From the NCBI GenBank assembly GCA_035517695.1, contig DATIYI010000135.1, forward strand, positions 33,188 through 97,187: 64,000 bases of DNA. Direction: 5' to 3'. This DNA comes from DATFVJ01 sp035517695. Lineage in GTDB: Bacteria; Actinomycetota; Actinomycetes; Streptosporangiales; Streptosporangiaceae. Made by a program: the position numbers and the translations under genes. The notes under the pieces were generated by a model. That model did not search any database and was not told the DNA's origin. It worked only from the letters and a program-made list of their open reading frames with translations. This document shows, piece after piece, positions 1 to 8,338 of this stretch (positions are counted from its first letter, which is position 1; each line of letters begins with the position of its first letter).

Positions 1-1457
1 CCGTCGCCGGGCAGCGCGAGCACATGATCGGTAACGCGCTCGAGGAAGTATCTGTCGTGGCTGACCACGACAAGCGAGCCCGGCCAGCCGTCGAGCAGAT
101 CCTCGACCTCCGTGAGCGTCTCGACGTCGAGATCGTTTGTCGGCTCGTCAAGCAGCAGCACGTTGGGTTCGTCCATCAGCAGCCGCAGCAACTGCAGCCG
201 CCGCCGCTCCCCACCGGAAAGTGAGGCTACGAGGGCTCGCTGCCGCCCGCCAGTGAACCCGAGCCGCTGCAGAAGCTGGCTGGCGGACACCTCGCCCTTG
301 CCGAGCCGAGCCTGGTGACGGACCTCCTCCGCAGCTTCGATCACTCGAAGCGACGGGTCGAGCTCGGTCAATTCCTGCGATAGGTGGCCGATCCGAACGG
401 TCTTGCCCCGCGTGACCCTGCCTCGCACGATGATTCCGTCGCCTTGGGGCAGTGTCCCGTCGAGCAACCGCAGCAAGGTCGTCTTGCCGCTGCCGTTGGC
501 GCCGAGCACGCCCACCCGGTCGCCGGGCCCGAGCTGCCAGCTGACGTGCTCAATAAGGGTCCGCCCAGCGGCGCACACCGTCACGTCCTGCAGGTCGGCC
601 ACGGTCCGGCCAAGCCGCACGGTGGCGAGCCTGGTCAGCTCGACCGCGTCGCGAGGGGCCGGTTCACCGGCGATGAGATCGTTCGCCGCGTCGACCCTGA
701 ACTTCGGCTTGGATGTACGGGCCGGCGGACCGCGTCTCAGCCAGGCGAGTTCCTTGCGGAGCAGGCCCTGCCGCCGCCGCTCCGCTGCCGCGGCGATCTT
801 GTCTCGTTCCGCCTTGGCCAGCACGTACGCTGAGTAACCCCCTTCGTACTTGTGCACCTGACCGCCGGTGACCTCCCACATCTGCTCGCAGACGGCGTCG
901 AGGAACCAGCGGTCGTGGGTCACCGCCACGACCGCGGCGCCGCGGTCACGCAAGTGGCCCGCGAGCCAGTTGATCGCCTCGATGTCAAGATGGTTCGTGG
1001 GCTCGTCAAGGACGAGCAGGTTGGGGTCGGCGACCAGGAGCCTGGCCAGCGCCACCCGGCGGCGCTCGCCACCGGAAAGCTGCGCGGCCCGCGCGCTCAG
1101 CGTGACCCCGGGCAGCAAGGCACTGATCACGTCACGTGCGCGCGGGTCGCCCGCCCAGTCGTGCTCGGGCCGGGCGCCGAGCACAATGTCACGCACCGTG
1201 CCCTCGGCGCGGCCGTCTTGTGGCAGATAACCCACCCGTAGATCACGGCTGTGGGTGACGCGGCCCGTGTCAGGTTCGGCGGCCGCGGCAAGAATCGAGA
1301 CAAGAGTGGTCTTCCCGTCACCGTTGCGCCCTACCACGCCGATCCGCTCGCCGGACGCGACCCCGAGCGAGACACCATCGAGCAGCACCATCGGACCGTA
1401 GGCCTTGCCAACGTTCTCGAGGTTGACGAGGTTCATGGCGCCCGGGGTGCGGCTCAT
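1..1457 (-). CDS. ABC-F family ATP-binding protein (partial, C-terminus off window)
   Basis: Soluble tandem ATPase of the ABC-F type, a family that acts on ribosomes (translation factors or antibiotic protection) rather than in transport; no membrane segment is visible. The first Walker A reads GRNGDGKT at about residues 43-50, followed by the signature LSGGERRR and Walker B LVLDEPTNHLD. A charged linker follows, then a second Walker A (GANGSGKTT), a second LSGGERRR and LLLDEPTNDLD. About 485 codons are present and the reading frame runs off the left edge, so the C-terminal tail is missing. The start ATG at 1457 overlaps the ispE stop (ATGA), implying translational coupling; an in-frame ATG at 1436 is the alternative start. 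The ABC-F subfamily cannot be assigned. Confidence 0.93.
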   Translation of the reverse strand, partial: MSRTPGAMNLVNLENVGKAYGPMVLLDGVSLGVASGERIGVVGRNGDGKTTLVSILAAAAEPDTGRVTHSRDLRVGYLPQDGRAEGTVRDIVLGARPEHDWAGDPRARDVISALLPGVTLSARAAQLSGGERRRVALARLLVADPNLLVLDEPTNHLDIEAINWLAGHLRDRGAAVVAVTHDRWFLDAVCEQMWEVTGGQVHKYEGGYSAYVLAKAERDKIAAAAERRRQGLLRKELAWLRRGPPARTSKPKFRVDAANDLIAGEPAPRDAVELTRLATVRLGRTVADLQDVTVCAAGRTLIEHVSWQLGPGDRVGVLGANGSGKTTLLRLLDGTLPQGDGIIVRGRVTRGKTVRIGHLSQELTELDPSLRVIEAAEEVRHQARLGKGEVSASQLLQRLGFTGGRQRALVASLSGGERRRLQLLRLLMDEPNVLLLDEPTNDLDVETLTEVEDLLDGWPGSLVVVSHDRYFLERVTDHVLALPGD

Positions 1458-2452
1458 GGGGCGCCGCCACGGCCAGCCGACTGGGCCGTTAGCGTCGCAC
1501 CCGGCACCGGACCACTGACGCGGGCCACCTGACGGCACACACCCGCGCCGGCGAGCGAGGCGGCAAGGCCGAGCGCATGTTCCTCGCTTCTGGCAAGAAA
1601 GCCGCAGGTGGGACCCGAGCCGGAGACGATGGTCCCGAGCGCGCCGTGCTCTTTGCCCGCCTCCAGGGTCCGGCGCAGCTGCGGCCTGAGTGATACAGCG
1701 GCGGGCTGCAGGTCGTTGCTCAGCTGCGCGCCAACTGCGGCGGCGTCACCCGCTCGCAATGCGGCGAGCAGATCGCGGCTGACCGTACGCTTGCCCGAGC
1801 GTCGGGCCCCGCCGTGCGCGGAGCCGTCGCCGACCGCGGGCCTGAGTCCGGCCGCGCGGAGTCTATCGCACTCGGCATATACGTCAGCAGTAGACAATCC
1901 CGCATCCGCGACCGCGAGCACCCAATGGTACCTCCCGCTCACCAGGGCTTGACTGAGCTGCTCGCCCCTGCCGAGGCCGACGGCGGTACCGCCGACGAGG
2001 CTGAAAGGGACATCGCTGCCGACTCGGGCCGCCAGCTCGGATAGCTCAGCCAGGCCGAGGCCAGCACGCCACAGCCTGTTGCACGCAACCAGGGTGGCCG
2101 CGGCGTCCGCGCTGCCGCCCGCCAGGCCGGCCGCGACCGGGATCCGCTTGGCGATCGAGATCTCCGCACCATCCTTGATCCCCGCAGCCTTGCGCAGTGC
2201 GTTCGCCGCCTGGACCGCAAGGTTGCCGCGGCCCGCAGGGACCTCACCAGCACCCTCGCCCTCGACGCGCACCGTCACCCGCCCTGCGGGCCGGACCGTC
2301 ACCTCGTCGTAGAGCGAAACCGCGTGAAAGACGGTGGCGAGGTCGTGGTATCCGTCCGGCCGCGGCGGACCCACGGACAGTTGCAGATTGAGCTTCGCGG
2401 GAGCGCGGGCCGTCAAACCGGTCACGATCAACCGATAGTATCTGGCCCGCAT
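1454..2452 (-). CDS. ispE: 4-diphosphocytidyl-2-C-methyl-D-erythritol kinase
   Basis: GHMP kinase that phosphorylates CDP-methylerythritol in the non-mevalonate (MEP) isoprenoid pathway, in the cytoplasm. The N-terminus has APAKLNLQL and the GHMP ATP-binding glycine loop PVAAGLAGGSADAAATL; the C-terminal part has GSGPTCGFLA, typical of IspE. The length of 332 aa is slightly above usual because of a basic Arg/Lys insert near residue 220. The ATG at 2452 overlaps the rsmA end by 25 bp; a GTG at 2425 just past the rsmA stop would give VTGLTARAPAKLNL and may be the true start. It lies between rsmA and the ABC-F gene in the order conserved in actinobacteria. Confidence 0.95.
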   Translation of the reverse strand: MRARYYRLIVTGLTARAPAKLNLQLSVGPPRPDGYHDLATVFHAVSLYDEVTVRPAGRVTVRVEGEGAGEVPAGRGNLAVQAANALRKAAGIKDGAEISIAKRIPVAAGLAGGSADAAATLVACNRLWRAGLGLAELSELAARVGSDVPFSLVGGTAVGLGRGEQLSQALVSGRYHWVLAVADAGLSTADVYAECDRLRAAGLRPAVGDGSAHGGARRSGKRTVSRDLLAALRAGDAAAVGAQLSNDLQPAAVSLRPQLRRTLEAGKEHGALGTIVSGSGPTCGFLARSEEHALGLAASLAGAGVCRQVARVSGPVPGATLTAQSAGRGGAP

Positions 2453-3384
2453 GACTGGTTCGTCCTCTCGGACTGGGCTCGGCGGTCGCCACTGCGCGCC
2501 GCGGCGATCCTGACGAAGTCCGTCACCCCGAGCGTCTCCCCCCTGGCCCTCGGATCCACTCCTGCGCTACGCAGCAACCGCTCGGCCGCACCACGAGACC
2601 CGGCCCACCCCGCCAGCGCCGCGCGCAGGGTCTTGCGGCGCTGCGCGAACGCGGCATCGATGACCGCGAACACCTCGCCGCGGCTGGCCGAGGTGGTCGG
2701 AGGATCCCTGCGGGTGAAGGCGACAAGCCCCGAGTCCACACCCGGAACTGGCCAGAAGACGGTCCTCGGCACCGGTCCCGCGCGGCGCGCGGCGGCGAAC
2801 CAGGCCAGCTTCACCGATGGGACACCGTACGACCGGCTTCCAGGCGCGGCGCACATCCGGTCCGCTACCTCCGCCTGCACCATGACGAGGCCACGGACCA
2901 GTGACGCCGTGGTGGCGAGCAGGTGCAGCACCACGGGAACGGCGACGTTGTACGGCAGGTTCGCGACGAGGACGGTGGGACGCTCGCCAGGGATGGCCGC
3001 GACCCGCGCCGCGTCCGCGTGGACCACCGCGAGGCGCCCGGCGAACTGAGGCTGCACGGCCGCAACCGTTTCCCGCAGCGAGCCAGCCAGCGCGCGATCC
3101 ACCTCCACGGCGACGACCCTGCGCACGTTGGGCAGCAGCGCCAGGGTAAGCGAGCCGAACCCGGGGCCCACCTCCAGGACGACGTCGTCGGGTGACAGGT
3201 TGGCGAGCCGCACTATCCTGCGCACCGTACCCGGATCGATCACAAAGTTCTGGCCTAGCCGTTTAGCCGGCCGGATGCCGAGGCGGCTGGCCAGGTCGCG
3301 AATGTGGGCCGGTCCGAGCAGGCGTGGTAGCTGCTGCGCCTGCTCGGGCCGGCCAGGCCGCGCGCCGCCAGCTGGATCCCTCAC
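2428..3384 (-). CDS. rsmA: 16S rRNA (adenine1518/1519-N6)-dimethyltransferase
   Basis: KsgA/RsmA dimethylates two adjacent adenines in the 3'-terminal hairpin of 16S rRNA during 30S assembly. The SAM-binding core is clear: KRLGQNFVIDPGTVRRIV at about residues 41-58, the motif I region VVLEVGPGFGSLTLAL, and the catalytic NLPYNVAVPVV motif. The C-terminal helical domain carries FWPVPGVDSGLVAF and FAQRRKTLRAAL, both family hallmarks. The total of 318 aa is slightly long because of about 30 extra N-terminal residues. It is followed by ispE with overlap. The usual actinobacterial upstream neighbour rpfB is absent; a repeat-filled spacer separates it from tatD. Confidence 0.96.
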   Translation of the reverse strand: MRDPAGGARPGRPEQAQQLPRLLGPAHIRDLASRLGIRPAKRLGQNFVIDPGTVRRIVRLANLSPDDVVLEVGPGFGSLTLALLPNVRRVVAVEVDRALAGSLRETVAAVQPQFAGRLAVVHADAARVAAIPGERPTVLVANLPYNVAVPVVLHLLATTASLVRGLVMVQAEVADRMCAAPGSRSYGVPSVKLAWFAAARRAGPVPRTVFWPVPGVDSGLVAFTRRDPPTTSASRGEVFAVIDAAFAQRRKTLRAALAGWAGSRGAAERLLRSAGVDPRARGETLGVTDFVRIAAARSGDRRAQSERTNQSCGPDTIG

Positions 3385-3518
3385 CGTGCCACGCTAGCCA
3401 TTCTCACGATGCCGCCCCTACGACACACCCCCACGCACCCGGACATGCCCGCCGTGGGCGCCCGGGCCGCGGCCGCCGTCGGCCATGATGTGCGCAGGAC
3501 CCGCCCGCTTGCGCCCAT

Positions 3519-3644
3519 GTCCTCGCAGGCTGGCCAGCGCCCTCGCAGTGTCCCTGCAGGCTGGCCAGCATCCTCGCAGGCTGGCCAGTGTCCTCGCAGT
3601 GTCCCTGCAGGCTGGCCAGCGTCCTCGCAGGCTGGCCAGTGTCC
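3519..3644. repeat. Compound tandem repeat in the tatD-rsmA spacer
   Basis: The 392 bp between rsmA and tatD (3385-3776) has no convincing gene. Its centre is a compound array in which GCAGGCTGGCCAG recurs five times, with alternating units of about 20 bp (TCCTCGCAGGCTGGCCAGYG) and 31 bp (the same with an inserted CAGTGTCCCTG). Reading frames through it are open on both strands only because of the periodic GC-rich sequence. In many actinobacteria this position holds rpfB. Confidence 0.85.
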
Positions 3645-3776
3645 CGCTCGCCAGGTCCGCGCACATCGTCAGGACCAGCGCGATAACGAGTCTCCCCGCT
3701 TTTCGCACGGCCTCGGATAAATCGCGACCGGGAGCATGAGCAACGTCCGGCCGGCATTCCCGCGGGACCCATTGTT

Positions 3777-4586
3777 TCACCAGGGCCCGAAAACGCGCTC
3801 ACCGGTCAGCATTATCTCGGCGCCAAGCTCAGCTGGATCCACCCCGCGCACCTCGGCGAGGCAGCGCACCGTGTATGGGATCATGCCTGGCGCGTTCGGC
3901 CGGCCGCGGTAGGGCACCGGCGTCAGATAGGGCGCATCGGTCTCAACGAGGAGCAGGCCGGGCGGCACGGTGCGAGCAGCCGCCCGCAGCGGCCGGGCGC
4001 TGGCGAAGGTCACGTTGCCTGCGAAGCTCATGAAGTATCCGGCGTCGGCGCAGACCTTCACCATTTGTTGGTCACCGGAAAAGCAGTGGAACACAACCTG
4101 CCGGGGCGGGCCCTCCTCGGCGAGGATGCGCAGCACATCTGCGTGCGCATCGCGGTCGTGGATGACCAGGGCCTTATCCACCTGCTTGGCCAGGCCGATG
4201 TGCGCACGGAACCAGTCCTGCTGGACGTCGCGATCCGAGCAGTCGCGGTAATAGTCGAGGCCCGTTTCGCCGATCGCGCGCACCTGGGGGAGGGTGGCCA
4301 GCGCGGCGATCTCAGCAAGCGCGTCACCGGCCACGTCGCCGGTTTCGTTCGGGTGGATCGCGACCGCGGCGTAGACGTCGCCGTGTTCCGCCGCGCACCG
4401 CACGGCCCATTGTGACGACGCGAGGTTATAACCCACCGTCACGACGCGGCTGATGCCGGCGGAGCGGGCCTCGGCGAGCACCTCCGGCACTGGTGTGTCA
4501 AGCAGGTCGAGGTGGCAGTGGCTGTCCAGGGTGCGGTAGGGAACGTCGCCGGAGGTGCGGCAGGAAGCCTCGGCCCGGTTGGTCAT
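3777..4586 (-). CDS. tatD: TatD family metal-dependent hydrolase (3'-5' DNase)
   Basis: TIM-barrel amidohydrolase of the TatD/YcfH family; known members are Mg-dependent 3'-5' exonucleases. Metal-ligand motifs are visible: SHCHLD near the N-terminus, the catalytic IGETGLDYYRD, VIHDRDAH, the HCFSG motif and VETDAPYLTP. Length 269 aa is normal. I choose the ATG at 4586 because it overlaps the metG stop (ATGA); the frame extends 37 codons further upstream, but only as antisense-like sequence within metG. It is translated after metG and ends just before the repeat spacer. Confidence 0.95.
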   Translation of the reverse strand: MTNRAEASCRTSGDVPYRTLDSHCHLDLLDTPVPEVLAEARSAGISRVVTVGYNLASSQWAVRCAAEHGDVYAAVAIHPNETGDVAGDALAEIAALATLPQVRAIGETGLDYYRDCSDRDVQQDWFRAHIGLAKQVDKALVIHDRDAHADVLRILAEEGPPRQVVFHCFSGDQQMVKVCADAGYFMSFAGNVTFASARPLRAAARTVPPGLLLVETDAPYLTPVPYRGRPNAPGMIPYTVRCLAEVRGVDPAELGAEIMLTGERVFGPW

Positions 4587-6391
4587 TCCCCTGCCAGCCG
4601 CGCGACCTCTTGCTCGGCGACGGACACGTCGAGCTTGGCGAACAACGGCGAAGGTGGACCCAGCGGCGTGCCCGCATGGACCGGGCTTGACCCCCACCGC
4701 GCAGCCGTTCGGTAATCTCCCATGAGTACCGGATACGAAACGGCGCCTCCGGTCCCGTCAGGTTCGTCCACCTCACGTATTTCTGGCATACCGGACCAGG
4801 GCGGTTCACCACCCAGCATCTTATGCACCTTGTCCGCCGAGTAAGGCAGGAACGGGGTCAGCAGCGTCTTGGCATCGTCGACAAGCTGCAAAGCCACATG
4901 CATAATGGTCCGCATGCGTTCAGGATCGGAACCGCGGAGCTTCCAGGGGGCCTGATCCGAGAGGTACTTGTTCGCCTCGCCCACCGTCCGCATCGCGTCC
5001 GTGATCGCGGCCTTGAATCGGCTGCGTGAAAGCAGTGAGCCAATGTTATCGAACGATTTAGCCGAGCGTTCAAGTATTGCCCGGTCTATAGCACGCAGGT
5101 CGCCGGGCGCAGGAATCTCGCCGATGTTGCGTGCGGCAAAAGAGACGGTGCGATTGACCAGATTCCCCCAGTTGGCCACGAGTTCGTCGTTATTGCGCCG
5201 GACAAACTCGGCCCAGGTGAAATCGGTATCCTGGTTCTCAGGCCCGGCGACCGCGATGTAGTAACGCAGCGCGTCCACATCGTAACGCGCGAGAAAGTCG
5301 CGCACGTAGATCACGACGCTCCGCGACGACGAGAACTTACGGCCCTCCATGGTGAGGTACTCGCTGGAGACGACCTCGGTGGGCAGGTTGAGCGCGCCGA
5401 TGGTGCCTGGGCTGCCGTCACGATTGCCCCTGCCGTTGTAACCGAGCAGGATGGCGGGCCAGATTTCCGCGTGGAAGACGATGTTGTCCTTGCCCATGAA
5501 GTAATAGGACTCGGCGTCAGACGACTGCCACCAGGCCCGCCAGGCATCGGGATCACCGGACCTGCGCGCCCATTCGATCGAGGCGGACAGGTAGCCGATG
5601 ACAGCGTCGAACCACACGTAGATGCGCTTGTCCTGGCGATCCCGCCAGCCTGGTAGCGGCACAGGCACCCCCCAGTCAAGGTCGCGGGTGATCGCGCGTG
5701 GCTGCAGGTCGCTGAGCAGGTTGAGCGAGAACTTGAGCACGTTCGGCCGCCACTGGCCGCTCTTGCTCTGCAGCCACGACCCCAGTGCCTCGGTAAACGC
5801 AGGGAGGTCGAGGAAAAAGTGCTCGGTCTCCACGAATACCGGTGTCTCCCCATTGATCCGCGAACGCGGATTGATGAGGTCGGCCGGGTCAAGCTGGTTG
5901 CCGCAGTTGTCACACTGATCGCCGCGGGCTCCGTCATAGCCGCAGATCGGGCAGGTGCCCTCGATGTAACGGTCAGGCAGTGTGCGCCCCGTCGACGGCG
6001 AGATCGCGCCGAGCGTGGTCTTGGGGAACACATAGCCGTTGTTATACAGACCGGTGAACATCTCTTGAACAACGGCGTAGTGGTTACGCGTGGTAGTGCG
6101 CGTGAACAGATCATACGAGAGACCTAGCCCGCGCAGATCCTCGGCGATCACGCGGTTGTAGCGGTCGGCAAGCTGACGCTCGGTCACGCCCTCCGAGTCC
6201 GCTTGCACCTGAATCGGCGTGCCATGCTCGTCGGTCCCGCTCACCATCAGCACCTGCCTGCCGGCCATCCGCTGATAGCGGCTAAACATGTCAGACGGGA
6301 CACCGAATCCCGACACGTGCCCGATATGGCGCGGGCCGTTCGCGTACGGCCAGGCGGGGGCCGTTAGGATGTGGCTGCTCGGCGAGGACAT
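4583..6391 (-). CDS. metG: Methionyl-tRNA synthetase
   Basis: Class I aminoacyl-tRNA synthetase charging tRNA-Met. HIGH is at residues 22-25 and the KMSKS loop appears as KFSSSRS. One zinc knuckle of the form CPIC-x9-CDNC lies at about residues 145-162. The alpha-helical anticodon domain follows, with WGNLVNRTVSF and NKYLSDQAPWKL. The 602 aa length matches actinobacterial enzymes without the C-terminal EMAP-like domain. It is the first gene of a leftward unit with tatD. Confidence 0.97.
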   Translation of the reverse strand: MSSPSSHILTAPAWPYANGPRHIGHVSGFGVPSDMFSRYQRMAGRQVLMVSGTDEHGTPIQVQADSEGVTERQLADRYNRVIAEDLRGLGLSYDLFTRTTTRNHYAVVQEMFTGLYNNGYVFPKTTLGAISPSTGRTLPDRYIEGTCPICGYDGARGDQCDNCGNQLDPADLINPRSRINGETPVFVETEHFFLDLPAFTEALGSWLQSKSGQWRPNVLKFSLNLLSDLQPRAITRDLDWGVPVPLPGWRDRQDKRIYVWFDAVIGYLSASIEWARRSGDPDAWRAWWQSSDAESYYFMGKDNIVFHAEIWPAILLGYNGRGNRDGSPGTIGALNLPTEVVSSEYLTMEGRKFSSSRSVVIYVRDFLARYDVDALRYYIAVAGPENQDTDFTWAEFVRRNNDELVANWGNLVNRTVSFAARNIGEIPAPGDLRAIDRAILERSAKSFDNIGSLLSRSRFKAAITDAMRTVGEANKYLSDQAPWKLRGSDPERMRTIMHVALQLVDDAKTLLTPFLPYSADKVHKMLGGEPPWSGMPEIREVDEPDGTGGAVSYPVLMGDYRTAARWGSSPVHAGTPLGPPSPLFAKLDVSVAEQEVARLAGE

Positions 6392-6502
6392 GCCGAAAGC
6401 CTATGGGCATCCGGGCACCGGCTCGAACTCATTAGAGACCGCGGCATCTGAGCCGGGTCGGCAACTTTCGGCCGTCGTCGCCGCCGGTGTGATGTGATGC
6501 GC

Positions 6503-6562
6503 AGATGTGCGGCCAGATGTGCGGCCGGATGTGCGGCCAGATGTGCGGCCAGATGTGAAGCG
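6503..6562. repeat. 12-bp tandem repeat upstream of GT-C gene
   Basis: Five head-to-tail 12-bp units. Four read RGATGTGCGGCC and a fifth is degraded; a diverged CAGCTGTGCGGCC follows. They lie in the 251 bp between the divergent metG and GT-C starts, so the array sits in the region expected to hold both promoters. Confidence 0.9.
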
Positions 6563-6642
6563 CAGCTGTGCGGCCAGGGCTTGCCTGGCCATGTGATGTC
6601 GGGGGGATCCCTGATCGAGCTTCGTGCCCTGGAAGCGGGCCA

Positions 6643-8310
6643 GTGACCACCCCGGCCCAGCGCGCCCCCGGCCGCCCACCGCGCATCGATGAGGCGGCCG
6701 CGGTGGCGACCCGCCAGTCCGCGGATGCCGGGCGATCCACTCCAGTCCGCCTGGCCGGCTGGATGCCGGTCGTGCCTGCCGTGGTGACCCTGGTGGTCAT
6801 GCTGTGGGGGATCGGCTCCGCGTCCTTCTGGCGCGATGAGGCGGCGACACTGACGGCGACGAAGCGCTCCCTGCCCGAGATGGTACGGATGCTTGCCCAC
6901 GTGGACGCCGTGCACGGCGCCTACTACCTGTTGATGTGGCCGCTCGCCCATGTGTTCGGCGCGAGCGAGTTCGTGATGCGGCTGCCATCGGCGATCGGGA
7001 TGGCGGCGGCGGCTTGCGGCACCGCTGTGATCGGCCGACGGCTCGGGCGGTGGCAGACGGGGCTGCTCGCCGGCCTCGTCTTCGCGGCGCTGCCGATGAC
7101 CAGCAGGTACGGTCAGGAGGCCCGGTCGTATGCGCTGGTGACCGCCGTGGCAGTCCTCGCCAGCTATCTGCTGGTCAAGGCCATGGACGAGCCATGCTCG
7201 CGGTTGGCGGTGGAATACGGGCTTTCACTCGTCGCGCTTGGCTTCCTCAACATGTTCGGCTTGCTGCTCATCCCCGCACACGCGATAACGCTCGCGGTGG
7301 CCCGCAGACACGGATCGCTGCCCGAGGCCGGCCGGCCGACGGGTGCCCGTACCTCGGGCACCGCGCCCCGCCTGGCCTCGGGCACCGCGCCCCGCCTGGC
7401 CTCGGGCACCGCAGGTGGCTGGGCGACAGGCACCGCGGCAGGCTGGGCGATCGGCGCGGGAGTCGCCTTCACGATGATCATTCCTGTCGCATTCCTCGCC
7501 TGGCACGAGCGGACCCAGCTCGCGTGGCTTCGCAGACCCACATTCGCGGATGTCATGGCCCTCCTCACCTTGCTGACTGGCTCACGCGCCGCGTGCGTGC
7601 TGATCGCAGCGCTTGTTGCGGCGGCCGTGGCCGACGCCAGCGGGAGGTTCCAGCGGGTTGGCCGCCCCGGCCACTCACGAGTCCCCCGGCGATCCGCCAG
7701 CTTGAGCCTGCTCCGGCTCGGTGTGCCCTGGCTGCTGCTTCCTCCTGTCCTGCTGATCGTCGTATCCGAGATCAAGCCCATCTACGTACCTCGCTACGTC
7801 GTGTTCTGCCTGCCCGCACTCGCGCTGCTCGCTGGGGCCGGGCTCGCCACGCTCGGCCGGTACTGGCGGATTGCCGCGGTGAGCATGCTCGCCGCGCTCG
7901 CGGTGCCCAATCAGCAGGCCATCCGCCAGCCTTGGGGTCATGGAGACGATATAAGGGCGGCGGCTCGCTTGTTGCAGGCACAGGCCACGCAGGGAGACGC
8001 GGTGCTCTACTTCAAGCCCGGATTTCGCGACTTCGCCGCCGCCTACCCGTACGGATTCACGCGATTGCGTGACATCGGCCGGCAAGAGTCCGCTGTAGCG
8101 GCGGGGAATCTCATCGGCACGGAGGTGACGCGACAAGTGCTCGAGCGGCGGCTCAGCGGTGTCTGGCGTCTGTGGCTCGTCGAGGTGGACCACTACAAGC
8201 CGGCCGCAGGCCTCGTCGGCTGGCCACAGTTCCGGTGGATCCGCACGTGGTCATTCGATGGCATTACGCTCCAGCTTTACGTGCACAACAGAGTGCGTGT
8301 GGCGGCGTAG
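6643..8310 (+). CDS. Multipass GT-C type glycosyltransferase (mannosyltransferase-like)
   Basis: Integral-membrane protein of 555 aa resembling the PMT/ArnT-type GT-C fold: about 10 hydrophobic segments, an early extracytoplasmic acidic motif FWRDEAAT, then VHGAYYLL and TSRYGQEARSY. Such enzymes use polyprenyl-phosphate sugars and act on the outer face of the membrane; donor and acceptor here are unknown. The GTG at 6643 is preferred because GGAAG precedes it by 7 bp; the frame stays open to 6568. It is a clear paralogue of the gene at 19199-21034, sharing the WRDEA, VHGAYY and RYxQEARSYA blocks. A glycine/alanine-rich cytoplasmic loop contains a 24-bp repeat (7352-7412). It converges on the GT2 gene with a 28 bp gap. 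Confidence 0.85.
   Translation: MTTPAQRAPGRPPRIDEAAAVATRQSADAGRSTPVRLAGWMPVVPAVVTLVVMLWGIGSASFWRDEAATLTATKRSLPEMVRMLAHVDAVHGAYYLLMWPLAHVFGASEFVMRLPSAIGMAAAACGTAVIGRRLGRWQTGLLAGLVFAALPMTSRYGQEARSYALVTAVAVLASYLLVKAMDEPCSRLAVEYGLSLVALGFLNMFGLLLIPAHAITLAVARRHGSLPEAGRPTGARTSGTAPRLASGTAPRLASGTAGGWATGTAAGWAIGAGVAFTMIIPVAFLAWHERTQLAWLRRPTFADVMALLTLLTGSRAACVLIAALVAAAVADASGRFQRVGRPGHSRVPRRSASLSLLRLGVPWLLLPPVLLIVVSEIKPIYVPRYVVFCLPALALLAGAGLATLGRYWRIAAVSMLAALAVPNQQAIRQPWGHGDDIRAAARLLQAQATQGDAVLYFKPGFRDFAAAYPYGFTRLRDIGRQESAVAAGNLIGTEVTRQVLERRLSGVWRLWLVEVDHYKPAAGLVGWPQFRWIRTWSFDGITLQLYVHNRVRVAA
7352..7412 (+). repeat. In-frame 24-bp tandem repeat inside GT-C gene
   Basis: Two exact copies of a 24-bp unit starting CCTCGGGCACCGCGCC, plus a half copy, encoding SGTAPRLA repeats in a loop between membrane segments. 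The length is a multiple of three, so the frame is kept. Confidence 0.85.
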
Positions 8311-8338
8311 TCCCTCATCGCCTTGCGGCGCAGGGCCG

